A DNA stretch of 64,000 nt. It comes from Alternaria dauci (lineage: Eukaryota > Ascomycota > Dothideomycetes > Pleosporales > Pleosporaceae). The notes beneath the pieces were generated by a model. It was not told where the DNA came from. It did no database searches and saw only the letters and a list, made by a program, of their open reading frames with translations. Each line of letters starts with the position of its first letter. The stretch's first letter is position 1. Position numbers and translations under genes: made by a program. The stretch lies in contig NC_091277.1 of assembly GCF_042100115.1 (NCBI RefSeq), positions 1 to 64,000 on the forward strand. The letters run 5' to 3'. This document shows, piece after piece, positions 9,599 through 19,054 of this stretch.

Positions 9599-12500
9599 AT
9601 GGACGATAACACGCAGTCACCCGCCCATCCACCGGCAGGCGACCCCAGCTCCCTTAGCTACTCGGGGAACCAAACAGAGATCTTCCGCGGCTTCGGCATC
9701 GACGACGCCACCAGACAAAAGGAGATAGCCAGGACGATTGACAAGATTCTTGTGGACAACTACCCCGATGCACGCAATCGAGGTGCAGCAAAGCTCAGCG
9801 ACACTGCCAATGAAGACCTGAACAAGAACCTACACGCCCTGGTCTGGAAGTCCGTACCCGACTTCCGCAACGAACCCAAGGCGTGGAGGACAATGGCGAT
9901 TAGCAAGTTGATCACACATTCTCTCAATCGCCTGAGGAAGCGTAAAGCGGAAGGCGACCATGCTAAAGCCCCAACCCCCAACCCCTTGACGGCAACCTCT
10001 ACACTCCAAAAGCGCGAGTTATCGCCAGAATCAACGCACAACTCCAAAGACCACCCACCTAAGCGCTCTCGATCCAGAACCGTTCCTACAGGATTCACGC
10101 CTACTCCGAACAACGACAAGCCTGCTAATCCTCCCATGCCAACCGCTTCAAATCTCGACACACAGGTACATATATGCGCCGTAAAGGATGGAGAGATCAG
10201 CGAAGTAGTCAGCATGGTCGAATTCAGTGACATATGTTGGGAGGGCATCCCCAACTGGGAAAAACTACGCGACGAAGCTGAGCAATGCTACGAAACTGCG
10301 CAAGGCCTAGGACTCGATGGATTCGACTTCAAGGGCCGCTTGTTTATCGCTCCAAGAGCAAATCAGCATATCGGAATTGGAAGCCAAGGTGGATTCAACT
10401 TTGCTATGCGAGAAATCCCAGCTGGCACAGCCGTAGTGTTTGTCACGACGGTTAGATTGAACGTAACCGACACGCAAGTTGCCTCCTCCAAAGTCGTCCC
10501 GCCAGCAGAGGTGCAAGATGGTCAGCAACAAGATGCCACCCACATGCAAGTTGCCTCCTCCGAGCCCGCCCCGCCAGCAGAGGTGCAAGGTGACCAGCAA
10601 CAAGATGCCACCCACATGCAAGTTGCCTCCTCCGAGCCCGCCCCGCCAGCAGAGGTGCAAGATGGTCAGCAACAAGATGCCACCCACATGCAAGTTGCCT
10701 CCTCCGAGCCCGCCCCGCCAGCAGAGGTGCAAGGTGACCAGCAACAAGATGCCACCCACATGCAAGTTGCCTCCTCCGAGCCCGCCCCGCCAGCAGAGGT
10801 GCAAGATGGTCAGCAACAAGATGCCACCCACATGCAAGTTGCCTCCTCCGAGCCCGCCCCGCCAGCAGAGGTGCAAGGTGACCAGCAACAAGATGCCACC
10901 CACATGCAAGTTGCCTCCTCCGAAGCCGTCCCACCGGAAAGTAAGGAGCTTACACCCAAGACACTCAAGGAGATACTAGATTTGGCGGCCAACATACATC
11001 CATTATCCTGGTCGAGGGAAGAATCCACACCTAGCAACAGCGCACACAAGCAGCATCCTGTAGGTCCGTTCTCGTCATACATGTCCAGGAATAACAGCAT
11101 CGCCTTCCCCCGCACACTTCAACCCTCGTCGTTCACACCCGTGAATCTGCTACCGCTCGCCAGACCTGCCAAACCACCGTCCAGCGCACCTAAGTCCTTT
11201 CTCAAGTTTGTCGAGACCTTCCCTTCTAATAGCTACCACGGTAGCGGACTAGACGACCCAATACATATCAGCGACGATAGTGGTAGCAGCGATTCTAGTG
11301 ACAGCGAGTCTAGTAACAACATGGACATTCTCGTAGACGATGAAGAGGTGCTAGAAGAATGCATGTTAGACGAAGGCGAACCGGAACAACCCCCATTGAA
11401 CGAACAAGCTAAGACCCAGGCAAACGCGCATTTCTCGAGCACTATGAAGGTGAAGATGGATGGTATGTCTGCTTTTGCGCACGCGCAAAAGTCGAACATA
11501 GACTTGTGGGACTTAGCCGCGCAAACCTTCGGCCTTGCGCTCGACGACCTCAAAGGCGACCAGATCAACCTCGGAACTGGGGTCGGCTTAAACCCAGATT
11601 TCCACCCGCTACCCCATCAGTTGGTCGGCGCCAAGGATGGCTTGGATGTCCTCGCCGGCGACCGAGGAGCACTTGTCATCGCCGACGACATGGGCATGGG
11701 CAAGACGATCACCGATGTCCTCATATGGTATCTCAATTTTGCTAGATCGTACCAGCGCCTCGGCATCAGCGCGACGCCAGACTTCCCCTACACTGCTCTC
11801 AAATCGAACGGAGACGAGATAGAGACGCCGAATCTGTTTGGATGCACCTACTTTGTTGCGAGTGCAGCAGGCCTTGAAACATTGGTACAAGCATGGCGTA
11901 TGATCATGGGTGGCAGCGCCCACTTGGCTCAAGGATCAGAGTACAAGCCACCGAAGCTGATAGTCTTGCACGGTACGGGCGAAGAGATTGTACAGCGTTA
12001 TGGCGGTGCGAAGAACAGCATCTACTCTAGCATGACACCAAAAGAGTGGGATGAAGTCAACCGTCGCCCTAACTGGTTGAAATCACGATTGGCCTATGGG
12101 GAGTACAACAAGGTGTGGAAGTTGAACAACCCGACTAAGGAATGGGCAAACAGCGTCCCTGAGACATCGGACTTCAGACCTCAAAAGACGAGCGTTAGGT
12201 TCTTGATAGTCTCAACTCGCGAGTCTTGGAAGACGAAGATCTTTGGCACGCTTGTCGATACCTCTGCGCCCCCTCAGTACAAGAGGCTAAAACAACAGTT
12301 AGAAAAGACCGACAAGAGGCATACTAAGAAGAGGGCGGCGTTGAGAGCACAGCTGAGCCTGTGCGCCAAGACGCATATGGACACTTCACGATTGCCTGCG
12401 CTTGATGGTCTCGGCCCTTGGCAGGCTCGTCGCATGCAAATATGGACAGACGACAAAGGTGTGAGGGTCGAGGTGTGGTTGGTCACATTCGTTGGTTGCG

Positions 12501-13960
12501 CTGCAATAATCATGGTCGACGAGCTGCATACCGCCCCGGGTACAAAAACTCAAACCTACACCCACATCATCGACCCCATTTTGGACTACAGGCCCAATGA
12601 TCATCGTACTGGTATAGTAGGTCAGACGGGCACAGCTCTCACGAACGGGGTCGACCTGGTGTTAGGATTCGCCGACCACGTGATCCAGCGGTTAGTACAA
12701 AAGCAGTCCACCGATCCAGGCGCCAAAGCTTTAGCCAATTTGAAAGGGGTAGATTGTACTGCAGTGTGGAGAAAGCTCCTCAATAGCTACAAGAAGTATC
12801 ACGACGGGATGCAGCGTTGTAAAACCGAGAAGGAAAAGAACAAAGTACAGTCCGCGCTCGACAAGCAACTCCAGTCCGGCGAGATCAAGGACATGCTGAA
12901 CAATTTTCGGGACATGGTTCGGTGGTGTTTCATAATGCGCGACACCGACAGTCTGGATCCCTGGCGCAAACCCCTCAACGTTGTCACAGCAAAGCTTACT
13001 GTCAACTTCACGTATCTGCAGCACGATGCGTGTTACTTCGCTAACGTGGAACAAGAAGAGTCTCGCGTGCTAGCCGCGGTCAAACAGCATTACGAGAAGG
13101 AAGTGGAGGCCTGGGAAGACCAAGGGGGAGAGAGCAGCAAGAAGTCCAAGCCCACCATGCCCCCAGGCGCAGTCGCAGACTCCGAGGCCTACCGCATTGC
13201 GCGACATGTCAGCATCTTTCCTAACCTTATGGCCGCAATCAACAATTGGGATGCCGACCAGCTTATCGGAGATCGGATCCTCGACCCTCACCGCAGTCTC
13301 AGTAATAACAACGAAAACCTCCGCACAGCTCTTGTGAACAGCGACACAATTCGACACTCATTCATCTGGGACATTGCATTGGAGGCTTGCAAGGGCTCAG
13401 CCAAGGTCGCATACATTCACAAGACGTTGGAAGAGCTACGCAACAAGAAGACGACCATTCCCCATCCCCGTCCTCGCGCACACCAAGGAGAAACCCTAGA
13501 GTACAGAGCCAAGTACGTCGTACTCGCGAGCTCGACATTGTCACGTGCTCTGATCTACGCTTACATCTGCCAAACGTTTGGAGAGAAACACGTTGTTCAT
13601 GCCTACAACGCCGTGACACGGGACAAGGAAGTACCCAAGTGGAAGAAGGTCTGGGATGAGGGGGGCGGCAAGGTCGACGATGGCGTCTATATTCTCGTGG
13701 GTGCAACGGGCGCGATGTGTCAGTCAATATCGCTTACAGAGGGCAACATCTTGCATGGTCTTGAGCCTCAGAGTAACGCGCATATTGCTGAACAGGCTGC
13801 GAAACGCCAACATCGCATTAATACGAGGTTCGCCGAAGTCTTCGTTGAATGGCTGACAACTACTGCCCCTCAAGGATGCCGAGACACCATTGACATGAGG
13901 ATAGTCAAGAACCTCCAAGCTAAAGGCTATTTTCAGAGCACGATAAAGGCGCAAGACTGA
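9599..13960 (+). CDS. SNF2-family ATPase/helicase, subtelomeric
   Basis: An intronless frame of 1,453 residues from the ATG at 9599; it is open 171 codons further up, but that part is promoter motif repeats. Residues 1-690 are low complexity, with a 24-residue repeat (about 292-445) and acidic Ser/Asp stretches. The ATPase core has DDMGMGKT (motif I, about 696), DELH (motif II, about 973), GQTGTALTNG (motif III) and, in the C-lobe, GAMCQSISLTEGN (motif V) and QAAKRQHRINT (motif VI, about 1399). These are the SNF2/Rad54-like helicase motifs; DELH replaces the usual DEAH/DEGH. No chromodomain, bromodomain or RING is visible. It is probably a nuclear DNA translocase. It sits head to head with the zinc-knuckle helicase and may be co-regulated. 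The specific role is unknown. Confidence 0.88.
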   Translation: MDDNTQSPAHPPAGDPSSLSYSGNQTEIFRGFGIDDATRQKEIARTIDKILVDNYPDARNRGAAKLSDTANEDLNKNLHALVWKSVPDFRNEPKAWRTMAISKLITHSLNRLRKRKAEGDHAKAPTPNPLTATSTLQKRELSPESTHNSKDHPPKRSRSRTVPTGFTPTPNNDKPANPPMPTASNLDTQVHICAVKDGEISEVVSMVEFSDICWEGIPNWEKLRDEAEQCYETAQGLGLDGFDFKGRLFIAPRANQHIGIGSQGGFNFAMREIPAGTAVVFVTTVRLNVTDTQVASSKVVPPAEVQDGQQQDATHMQVASSEPAPPAEVQGDQQQDATHMQVASSEPAPPAEVQDGQQQDATHMQVASSEPAPPAEVQGDQQQDATHMQVASSEPAPPAEVQDGQQQDATHMQVASSEPAPPAEVQGDQQQDATHMQVASSEAVPPESKELTPKTLKEILDLAANIHPLSWSREESTPSNSAHKQHPVGPFSSYMSRNNSIAFPRTLQPSSFTPVNLLPLARPAKPPSSAPKSFLKFVETFPSNSYHGSGLDDPIHISDDSGSSDSSDSESSNNMDILVDDEEVLEECMLDEGEPEQPPLNEQAKTQANAHFSSTMKVKMDGMSAFAHAQKSNIDLWDLAAQTFGLALDDLKGDQINLGTGVGLNPDFHPLPHQLVGAKDGLDVLAGDRGALVIADDMGMGKTITDVLIWYLNFARSYQRLGISATPDFPYTALKSNGDEIETPNLFGCTYFVASAAGLETLVQAWRMIMGGSAHLAQGSEYKPPKLIVLHGTGEEIVQRYGGAKNSIYSSMTPKEWDEVNRRPNWLKSRLAYGEYNKVWKLNNPTKEWANSVPETSDFRPQKTSVRFLIVSTRESWKTKIFGTLVDTSAPPQYKRLKQQLEKTDKRHTKKRAALRAQLSLCAKTHMDTSRLPALDGLGPWQARRMQIWTDDKGVRVEVWLVTFVGCAAIIMVDELHTAPGTKTQTYTHIIDPILDYRPNDHRTGIVGQTGTALTNGVDLVLGFADHVIQRLVQKQSTDPGAKALANLKGVDCTAVWRKLLNSYKKYHDGMQRCKTEKEKNKVQSALDKQLQSGEIKDMLNNFRDMVRWCFIMRDTDSLDPWRKPLNVVTAKLTVNFTYLQHDACYFANVEQEESRVLAAVKQHYEKEVEAWEDQGGESSKKSKPTMPPGAVADSEAYRIARHVSIFPNLMAAINNWDADQLIGDRILDPHRSLSNNNENLRTALVNSDTIRHSFIWDIALEACKGSAKVAYIHKTLEELRNKKTTIPHPRPRAHQGETLEYRAKYVVLASSTLSRALIYAYICQTFGEKHVVHAYNAVTRDKEVPKWKKVWDEGGGKVDDGVYILVGATGAMCQSISLTEGNILHGLEPQSNAHIAEQAAKRQHRINTRFAEVFVEWLTTTAPQGCRDTIDMRIVKNLQAKGYFQSTIKAQD
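10474..10936 (+). repeat. 72-bp coding minisatellite in the SNF2 gene
   Basis: About six and a half copies of a 72-bp unit encode the 24-residue repeat beginning MQVASSEPAPPAEVQ. Two versions (VQDGQQQ and VQGDQQQ) alternate strictly, so the true recent unit is a 144-bp pair. The copies are almost identical and keep frame, and they create long spurious frames on both strands. Confidence 0.92.
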
Positions 13961-14278
13961 GATACTTTGAAGGAATGACTGCCCGGAAATCGCGGAGACA
14001 TACTGTAACTTTCTCAAGTAGTCTGTAGTACAAAATCGATCCCATGACTCAATACCGATATAGGCGCACCAGACTAACATAGAGTAACGCTGTACGTATT
14101 GCCTACTGCTGCCACTGTAGGAAGCCTAGAAAGTTGCCTCTGTTAGCAATAGCAAGTTACTGCTGTACCTAGGTAACGTTGTGAGTGGAAGCGCTGCTGT
14201 CAGCCTGACTTGCGGGCGCGTGGTCTTCCGAGTCAGGCCGAATGCAACCTACCACACTAAATACTACTCCATGCTTCG
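13961..14278. other. 3' flank of the SNF2 gene, nothing recognised
   Basis: About 320 bp of ordinary composition between the SNF2 stop codon and the 68-bp repeats. No open frame, repeat or RNA gene was recognised. Confidence 0.5.
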
Positions 14279-14686
14279 CAACCGCTTCGCAATGTGCCCT
14301 CGCTAGCAACCAACCGTTGCGGCAACTTGCGTCCCAAGCCATATCGCAACCGCTTCGCAACGTGCCCTCGCTAGCAACCAACCGTTGCGGCAACTTGCGT
14401 CCCAAGCCATATCGCAACCGCTTCGCAACGTGCCCTCGCTAGCAACCAACCGTTGCGGCAACTTGCGTCCCAAGCCATATCGCAACCGCTTCGCAACGTG
14501 CCCTCGCTAGCAACCAACCGTTGCGGCAACTTGCGTCCCAAGCCATATCGCAACCGCTTCGCAACGTGCCCTCGCTAGCAACCAACCGTTGCGGCAACTT
14601 GCGTCCCAAGCCATATCGCAACCGCTTCGCAACGTGCCCTCGCTAGCAACCAACCGTTGCGGCAACTTGCTTCCCAAGCCATATCG
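14279..14686. repeat. 68-bp tandem repeat, six copies
   Basis: Six near-identical 68-bp units, each containing TGCCCTCGCTAGCAACCAAC and GGCAACTTGCGTCCCAAGCC. The last copy has one change (TTGCTTCCC). The minus-strand 60-residue frames across it simply repeat and are not genes. A seventh copy stands alone at 15651-15715, beyond a broken gene and a MITE. Confidence 0.95.
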
Positions 14687-14735
14687 TGATCTAATGACAT
14701 AGTTTTGTACGACGGCTTACGCCGAAAAGTCAGAC

Positions 14736-15620
14736 ATGGATGCGATACAGGCTCTAGCTGCAGCCTATAGGGTATATAAGCTCTCGGCGGTACAGCCACC
14801 TACTGCACTGAAATACGAGCTAGACCAGGGACAGGACTTCAACAAGAATGCGATTCGGAACACGGTGCTGTGCAACACCAAGGCGTTTGCAGATTCCAAT
14901 GAAGCGAATCTACCAAAGCGAGAATCGGAGACTGAACAGCAGCATCACGACAGGATTGCACGCCGCATTTCAGGAGAATCAAACTAGGGCGATCGACTCG
15001 TTCGTGGAAGATCTGAGGAACCAGTGGCCAAGGCAGAGTCCCAGCGTGCCGTCCAGGACTGAGTATACTGCCTACCTCGACGTTTTCTCTACAGCGACAA
15101 CCATTAGGAATCAGTTTGTTCATTGGTTCAACAACCGTCTGTTCATGCAGCAGACTTGTCAACAATCAAGCCAGCTTGATCGCTATCAAGCTGGGGCATC
15201 AAGCTGGCGTATCAATCAAGCCAAGCTAGAGTAGAGGTATAAATCAATTAAGCCAAGCTACTATAAGCTAGCTTGATTGTTTGGCTTGATTGGCTTGATA
15301 GAATTAATACTCTATAAAGAAGGTTAAAGTAAGTAAGTAAGGTCACGTGGTGATAAGATCACGTGGTGATAAGATTATATAAGGATACCCCTACACTATC
15401 CCCTTTTAAGCTTCTTGAAAGGGGGATTAATTTTGTTAAGCTAATCAAGCTAAACAAGCCAAGCTTATTAATTTTAACCATCAAGCCAATCAAGCTAAGC
15501 TGAGGTAGAGGTACCCACTAATCAAGCTAAGCTGGGGCACCCAGCTTGATTGGCTTGATTGTTGACAACTCTGTCATGCAGTACCTTGGACAGTCCAGAG
15601 AGTTGCCCAAAAGGTGTTAG
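14736..15620 (+). pseudogene. Broken gene fragment of unknown family, interrupted by a MITE
   Basis: The frame from ATG 14736 encodes about 83 residues, then runs into TAG at 14985. The neighbouring frame continues protein-like sequence (ENQTRAIDSFVEDLRNQWP and on) as if one or two bases were lost near 14970. The MITE at 15151-15573 then splits this frame. Joining across its 8-bp duplication continues the frame for 14 more codons to TAG at 15620. I do not recognise the family. It lies between the sixth and seventh copies of the 68-bp repeat, so it may have moved with them. Confidence 0.55.
15151..15573. mobile_element. hAT-type MITE, 423 bp, with 8-bp target duplication
   Basis: The ends are 23-bp terminal inverted repeats, CAGACTTGTCAACAATC... 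on the left and the complement of CAGAGTTGTCAACAATC... on the right, with one mismatch. Perfect 8-bp copies of TCATGCAG flank it at 15143-15150 and 15574-15581. An 8-bp duplication and CAGAG-like ends are hallmarks of hAT transposons. There is no transposase, so it is non-autonomous. The interior carries subterminal AATCAAGC/GCTTGATT repeats on both sides, two CACGTG boxes in a short tandem (about 15342-15372), and ATTATATAAGG, which could act as a promoter. Confidence 0.9.
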
Positions 15621-15650
15621 TAGGTGTATGAAGCCATACCGTGGTCTCTG

Positions 15651-15715
15651 CGTAACTTGCCCTCGCTGGCAACCAACCGTTGCGGCAACTTGCGTCCCAA
15701 GCCATATCGCAACCT
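15651..15715. repeat. Isolated seventh copy of the 68-bp repeat
   Basis: One near-complete unit of the array at 14279-14686, with small changes (CTCGCTGGCAACC). It places the broken gene and MITE between direct repeats, as expected from insertion into or recombination within a once continuous array. Confidence 0.9.
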
Positions 15716-16158
15716 TGCAGCTGGAACATTCGGACGCTTTAACTACCTTAGGGCTGGCGCTCCAACCTTCTTCACGCTGCACCTCTAAAGGCAAATACTA
15801 GTGTTATATTATTTGGAACTGCGCTCTTAGATGTACGAGGCAGAGCGACCCTCCCTATCTAGGACTACCTCTTTGAGATCTTTCGTGTCTTCAACAACTA
15901 AACTTTAGTATTCAATATTATATAAGAATAGCACTCTAAAAAGAGAAATAACATGTATTCTACACTCAAGGACGCGACCTCTTCTGGGATTAGGGACCGT
16001 ACTCTACCTTGTTAGTCGGTGCGACTATATGCCGCACCTTGCCGGCACGCCCTGGCCCCCTGCTTTCCATGCCACGTCTTCTTTTCTCTGCTGTTATTCT
16101 TACTACTTTTCTACCCACACACTAATCGCTGGCTTAGAGCGTCAGCCTTGGTTCTAAA
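15716..16158. other. Promoter region of the 620-aa gene
   Basis: No gene is seen. The last 130 bases before ATG 16159 are strongly pyrimidine-rich on the coding strand, as in many fungal promoters. A short AT-rich patch lies at about 15900-15960. Confidence 0.5.
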
Positions 16159-18021
16159 ATGGATCAGTTACAGCTCGATAGTGACCATTGTCAGGATAAA
16201 CACAGCGGAAGAGGCTTTCCTGCACAGTGGGACGCTACAGTCGCTAACAACTTAGCATACAGCCCACCTAACCCGTCCTACAGCAGATTTCTTGCGCGTC
16301 GTCTCGCAGAACCATGCCGTGTACCAGGCGATGTACGATACGCGGGATGGATCGTTCCAGAAGTAGGCGACGACGAAGCGTGCAAGCCGGTTTTCATAGC
16401 CCACTCGACACTAGATGCGATATGGCTGCTGAAAGAGACGCTGGGTGCCAGCACACTTGACGCAGAAAATTGGGGGCGTCTCACAAGCGCTGCTATGGAC
16501 TTTGCTAGTAGTAAGTCTCTAGAGCCTAGAAACTTAACTACAGCGCGGCTAATGACGCCAACGGAAGGCATCGCGGAGGACCGCATGGCTATAGACTCAG
16601 ACAAGGACGATAGCATACCGCCATCAGCACAGAGGGCTACAGGCGACCTTGTGCCGTACCGTAAACGTCCAGCCTCCTCATCGCCTATTCGCAGCGAGAT
16701 CCGTGCCAACAGCTTAAACCGCCTAGCAATACAGGAGGACAGCGCGGACGAATCGACGGCTAGGGCTAGCGAAGTCAACACTATGACAGTACACGCTGGC
16801 AAAGACACAGCTAGAGCGGAGGGGGGACACGAGCGCGGAACAAGCGACGAGGACAGCGAAAACCAGAGTGCGACGACGCCTCTATCCGTAAAGAGGTCCG
16901 CAACAGTTACAAACAAGAATCGTCTTGCAGAGCTACGGCGTACAAGAAAGCTAGAAAGATCGCGTGTAATAAAGCTCGAGGCGATAGGCTTAAAGGAACC
17001 GCCTGAGAAGATGCCTGCGCAGGAACGTATGGCGTACGGCAGCATTGCGCCAGACGATGAGCCGACGATCTCTTGGATCTTCAAGCAAAAAGTCGCGGAA
17101 GATGCTGATTTCTATACAGCCTCGCCAACACCCTACTATACTGCCTGCAGCATGCTAGCAAAAGCGCGTGCTTTTGGAAATGCAACCTCGCAGTACAGCG
17201 CTGCGCAGTTCCTGCATAATTGGCGGAAACAGGGCACGCCGTTCTTGGTAAAACCAGTAGATCGTTATGTTCTTACCCAGACGCAAATGTCGCAGTCAGT
17301 GGATAGTAGCGCAACACTTCATACTGATGCCGACAATGCATTCTGCTTTGCCTGGGACATGTGCACACGGTACGAGACGATGCTTGCAGCTGTAAACATT
17401 GGCACTCGCTGGGCTTTCGCTTTGCTAGGGAAGGCGTACGCTCGCAAGGTCGACGAAATCCAGGTCGCTGATCGTCTAGCCAGTAACGACAGAACTCGCA
17501 ACAGGTACGGGAAGGGCCAGGCACGAACAGAGGCTATCACATATTTGGTCCATCTGGTTTGCCAATCACCATCTAAATCTGACCACGCAGCCTTTCGTTA
17601 CCGCCTAAAGCGAGCGACACGATGGTTCGACATAGTTCAAGCTCTAGGCTGGGGATCGCTGCTGCTCATACCCCACGAAGAGGTCTCAAACCATTGGCTC
17701 GAGCGTGTGCTGCGGAAGAACCAGCGCGATGTTTTTCTTGAGCTAGTGAAGCGCGAACGGCCGGAAATTTGCACGGCAAGCAGGGCCCTCGAAGCCTGGC
17801 TAGGGCCGGATGGAATTACTGGTGCGCCGATTGCTGGAAAGGAGAGGCTTAGCATTGAAGCGAATGCGCTAGCTACGGCGGTGGGGTTAACAGAGATTCC
17901 AGACAGCGAAGCCGAAGATGACACTGATTCTGACGCATCGGAAAGTATCCCGGCATCGCCGGCGCCATTGCGACAGATGTCGGTACTTGAATTATTCTGT
18001 CCTGTAAGCCCTATAGGTTGA
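16159..18021 (+). CDS. Unknown 620-residue protein of the subtelomeric island
   Basis: An open frame of 620 residues from ATG 16159. I recognise no family. The N-terminal 110 residues look folded (WIVPEVGDDEACKPVFIAHS). Residues 130-240 are Ser/Asp-rich and disordered. A basic segment (RLAELRRTRKLERSR, about 255-270) could be a nuclear signal or coiled coil. Residues 290-580 are an alpha-helical domain rich in Trp and Arg, and the tail is acidic. After the stop, the neighbouring frame stays open and protein-like for about 44 codons to TAG at 18149. The 3' end may therefore hide an intron or a frameshift. It lies between the helicase pair and two other large unknowns and shares their style of low-complexity inserts. 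Confidence 0.75.
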   Translation: MDQLQLDSDHCQDKHSGRGFPAQWDATVANNLAYSPPNPSYSRFLARRLAEPCRVPGDVRYAGWIVPEVGDDEACKPVFIAHSTLDAIWLLKETLGASTLDAENWGRLTSAAMDFASSKSLEPRNLTTARLMTPTEGIAEDRMAIDSDKDDSIPPSAQRATGDLVPYRKRPASSSPIRSEIRANSLNRLAIQEDSADESTARASEVNTMTVHAGKDTARAEGGHERGTSDEDSENQSATTPLSVKRSATVTNKNRLAELRRTRKLERSRVIKLEAIGLKEPPEKMPAQERMAYGSIAPDDEPTISWIFKQKVAEDADFYTASPTPYYTACSMLAKARAFGNATSQYSAAQFLHNWRKQGTPFLVKPVDRYVLTQTQMSQSVDSSATLHTDADNAFCFAWDMCTRYETMLAAVNIGTRWAFALLGKAYARKVDEIQVADRLASNDRTRNRYGKGQARTEAITYLVHLVCQSPSKSDHAAFRYRLKRATRWFDIVQALGWGSLLLIPHEEVSNHWLERVLRKNQRDVFLELVKRERPEICTASRALEAWLGPDGITGAPIAGKERLSIEANALATAVGLTEIPDSEAEDDTDSDASESIPASPAPLRQMSVLELFCPVSPIG

Positions 18022-19054
18022 ACAATAAACCGGGTTACCTGACGACCCTGAACTATGCGCTGCGGAAAAAGAGTGATGGGCTCGAAGAGCACAATGCTGA
18101 GCTTCTAGCGACACTCTACGGAAGTAGTGAGGTAGACGAGAGTTGCTAGTCATAGCGGTGCTTATTAGCAGGTGGGGTGTATGCGTCCGTGTTGCGGAAG
18201 CTTGCCAATTTAGTGTTAGGCTAGGTCTGTCGTCTAAGTCACCGGCTGTACCGTGGCTCTCGACGATTACAGCCTGCTAGGAAGCTGCTGTCGTATTGCG
18301 ATACAGATAAGTCAACAACACCGCAGGCTACAAATCTACAAATAACTACAAAGAAGAGCGAAACACATAGCGGCTTCCTCTCTTTTCCTTAAAGGTTGCC
18401 GCGCAAGGTGCTATTACCTTTGCCTGCGGAGAATAGTAACAGGATGCCTCTACACTGTGCTACTTCAGCCACTAATGCAATGTAGACTTCGCAGGCTCTA
18501 TTCTCTAGTGCCTGCGTCTTTTTACTATTACGTTAATTATGTAAATAGTAGAGAAGAGACACAGTTAAGATTAAGAAACGGATTACATGCGACAACGATA
18601 GTACGGTTAATATTGGGGTTGGTGTTTTTCTGAATTTACAGTTAATACGAAATATTTTAAAAAATCATAACACTACGTAACGTGTATTAATCTCTTCAAA
18701 AGCTGTATAGGATAGAAGATGTATATAGTATATACGTGTTTTATAGGAGAGAAGATGTAAAATTATAGTGGAAGCTATAATAGCTTACTCTACACTGGGG
18801 ACTCCTGTATAATAGTATGACATCGGTCAACCCATGCATAATCAGAACTACCAAACACGCATTGAATAAAACCTTTAGCATCGCTCCGTAGTCGCATTAA
18901 CTCTGTACGTCTCTTCTCAAGAACGGAATCATAGTTGATCGCTATGTCGCTGTTCCTTGGGGAGTCTCGACGCCCACTAGTAACCCGAATCCATTGCAGT
19001 TGTCGAAGGAAGCGGTTGTTGCAACCTTTGTGCTCTACCCCAGATAGTACTATG
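18022..19054. other. Intergenic, no gene seen apart from a possible 3' exon
   Basis: About 1 kb. The first 130 bp may belong to the preceding gene. The section 18520-18830 is AT-rich with a short repeat (AGGAGAGAAGATGTA and GGATAGAAGATGTATA). Nothing else was recognised. Confidence 0.5.

Noticed and set aside
10307..10934. Minus-strand frames of 160-200 codons in the SNF2 gene
   Set aside because: Antisense translation of the 72-bp coding repeat.
14169..14799. Repeated 60-74 codon minus-strand frames
   Set aside because: Shadow of the 68-bp tandem repeat.
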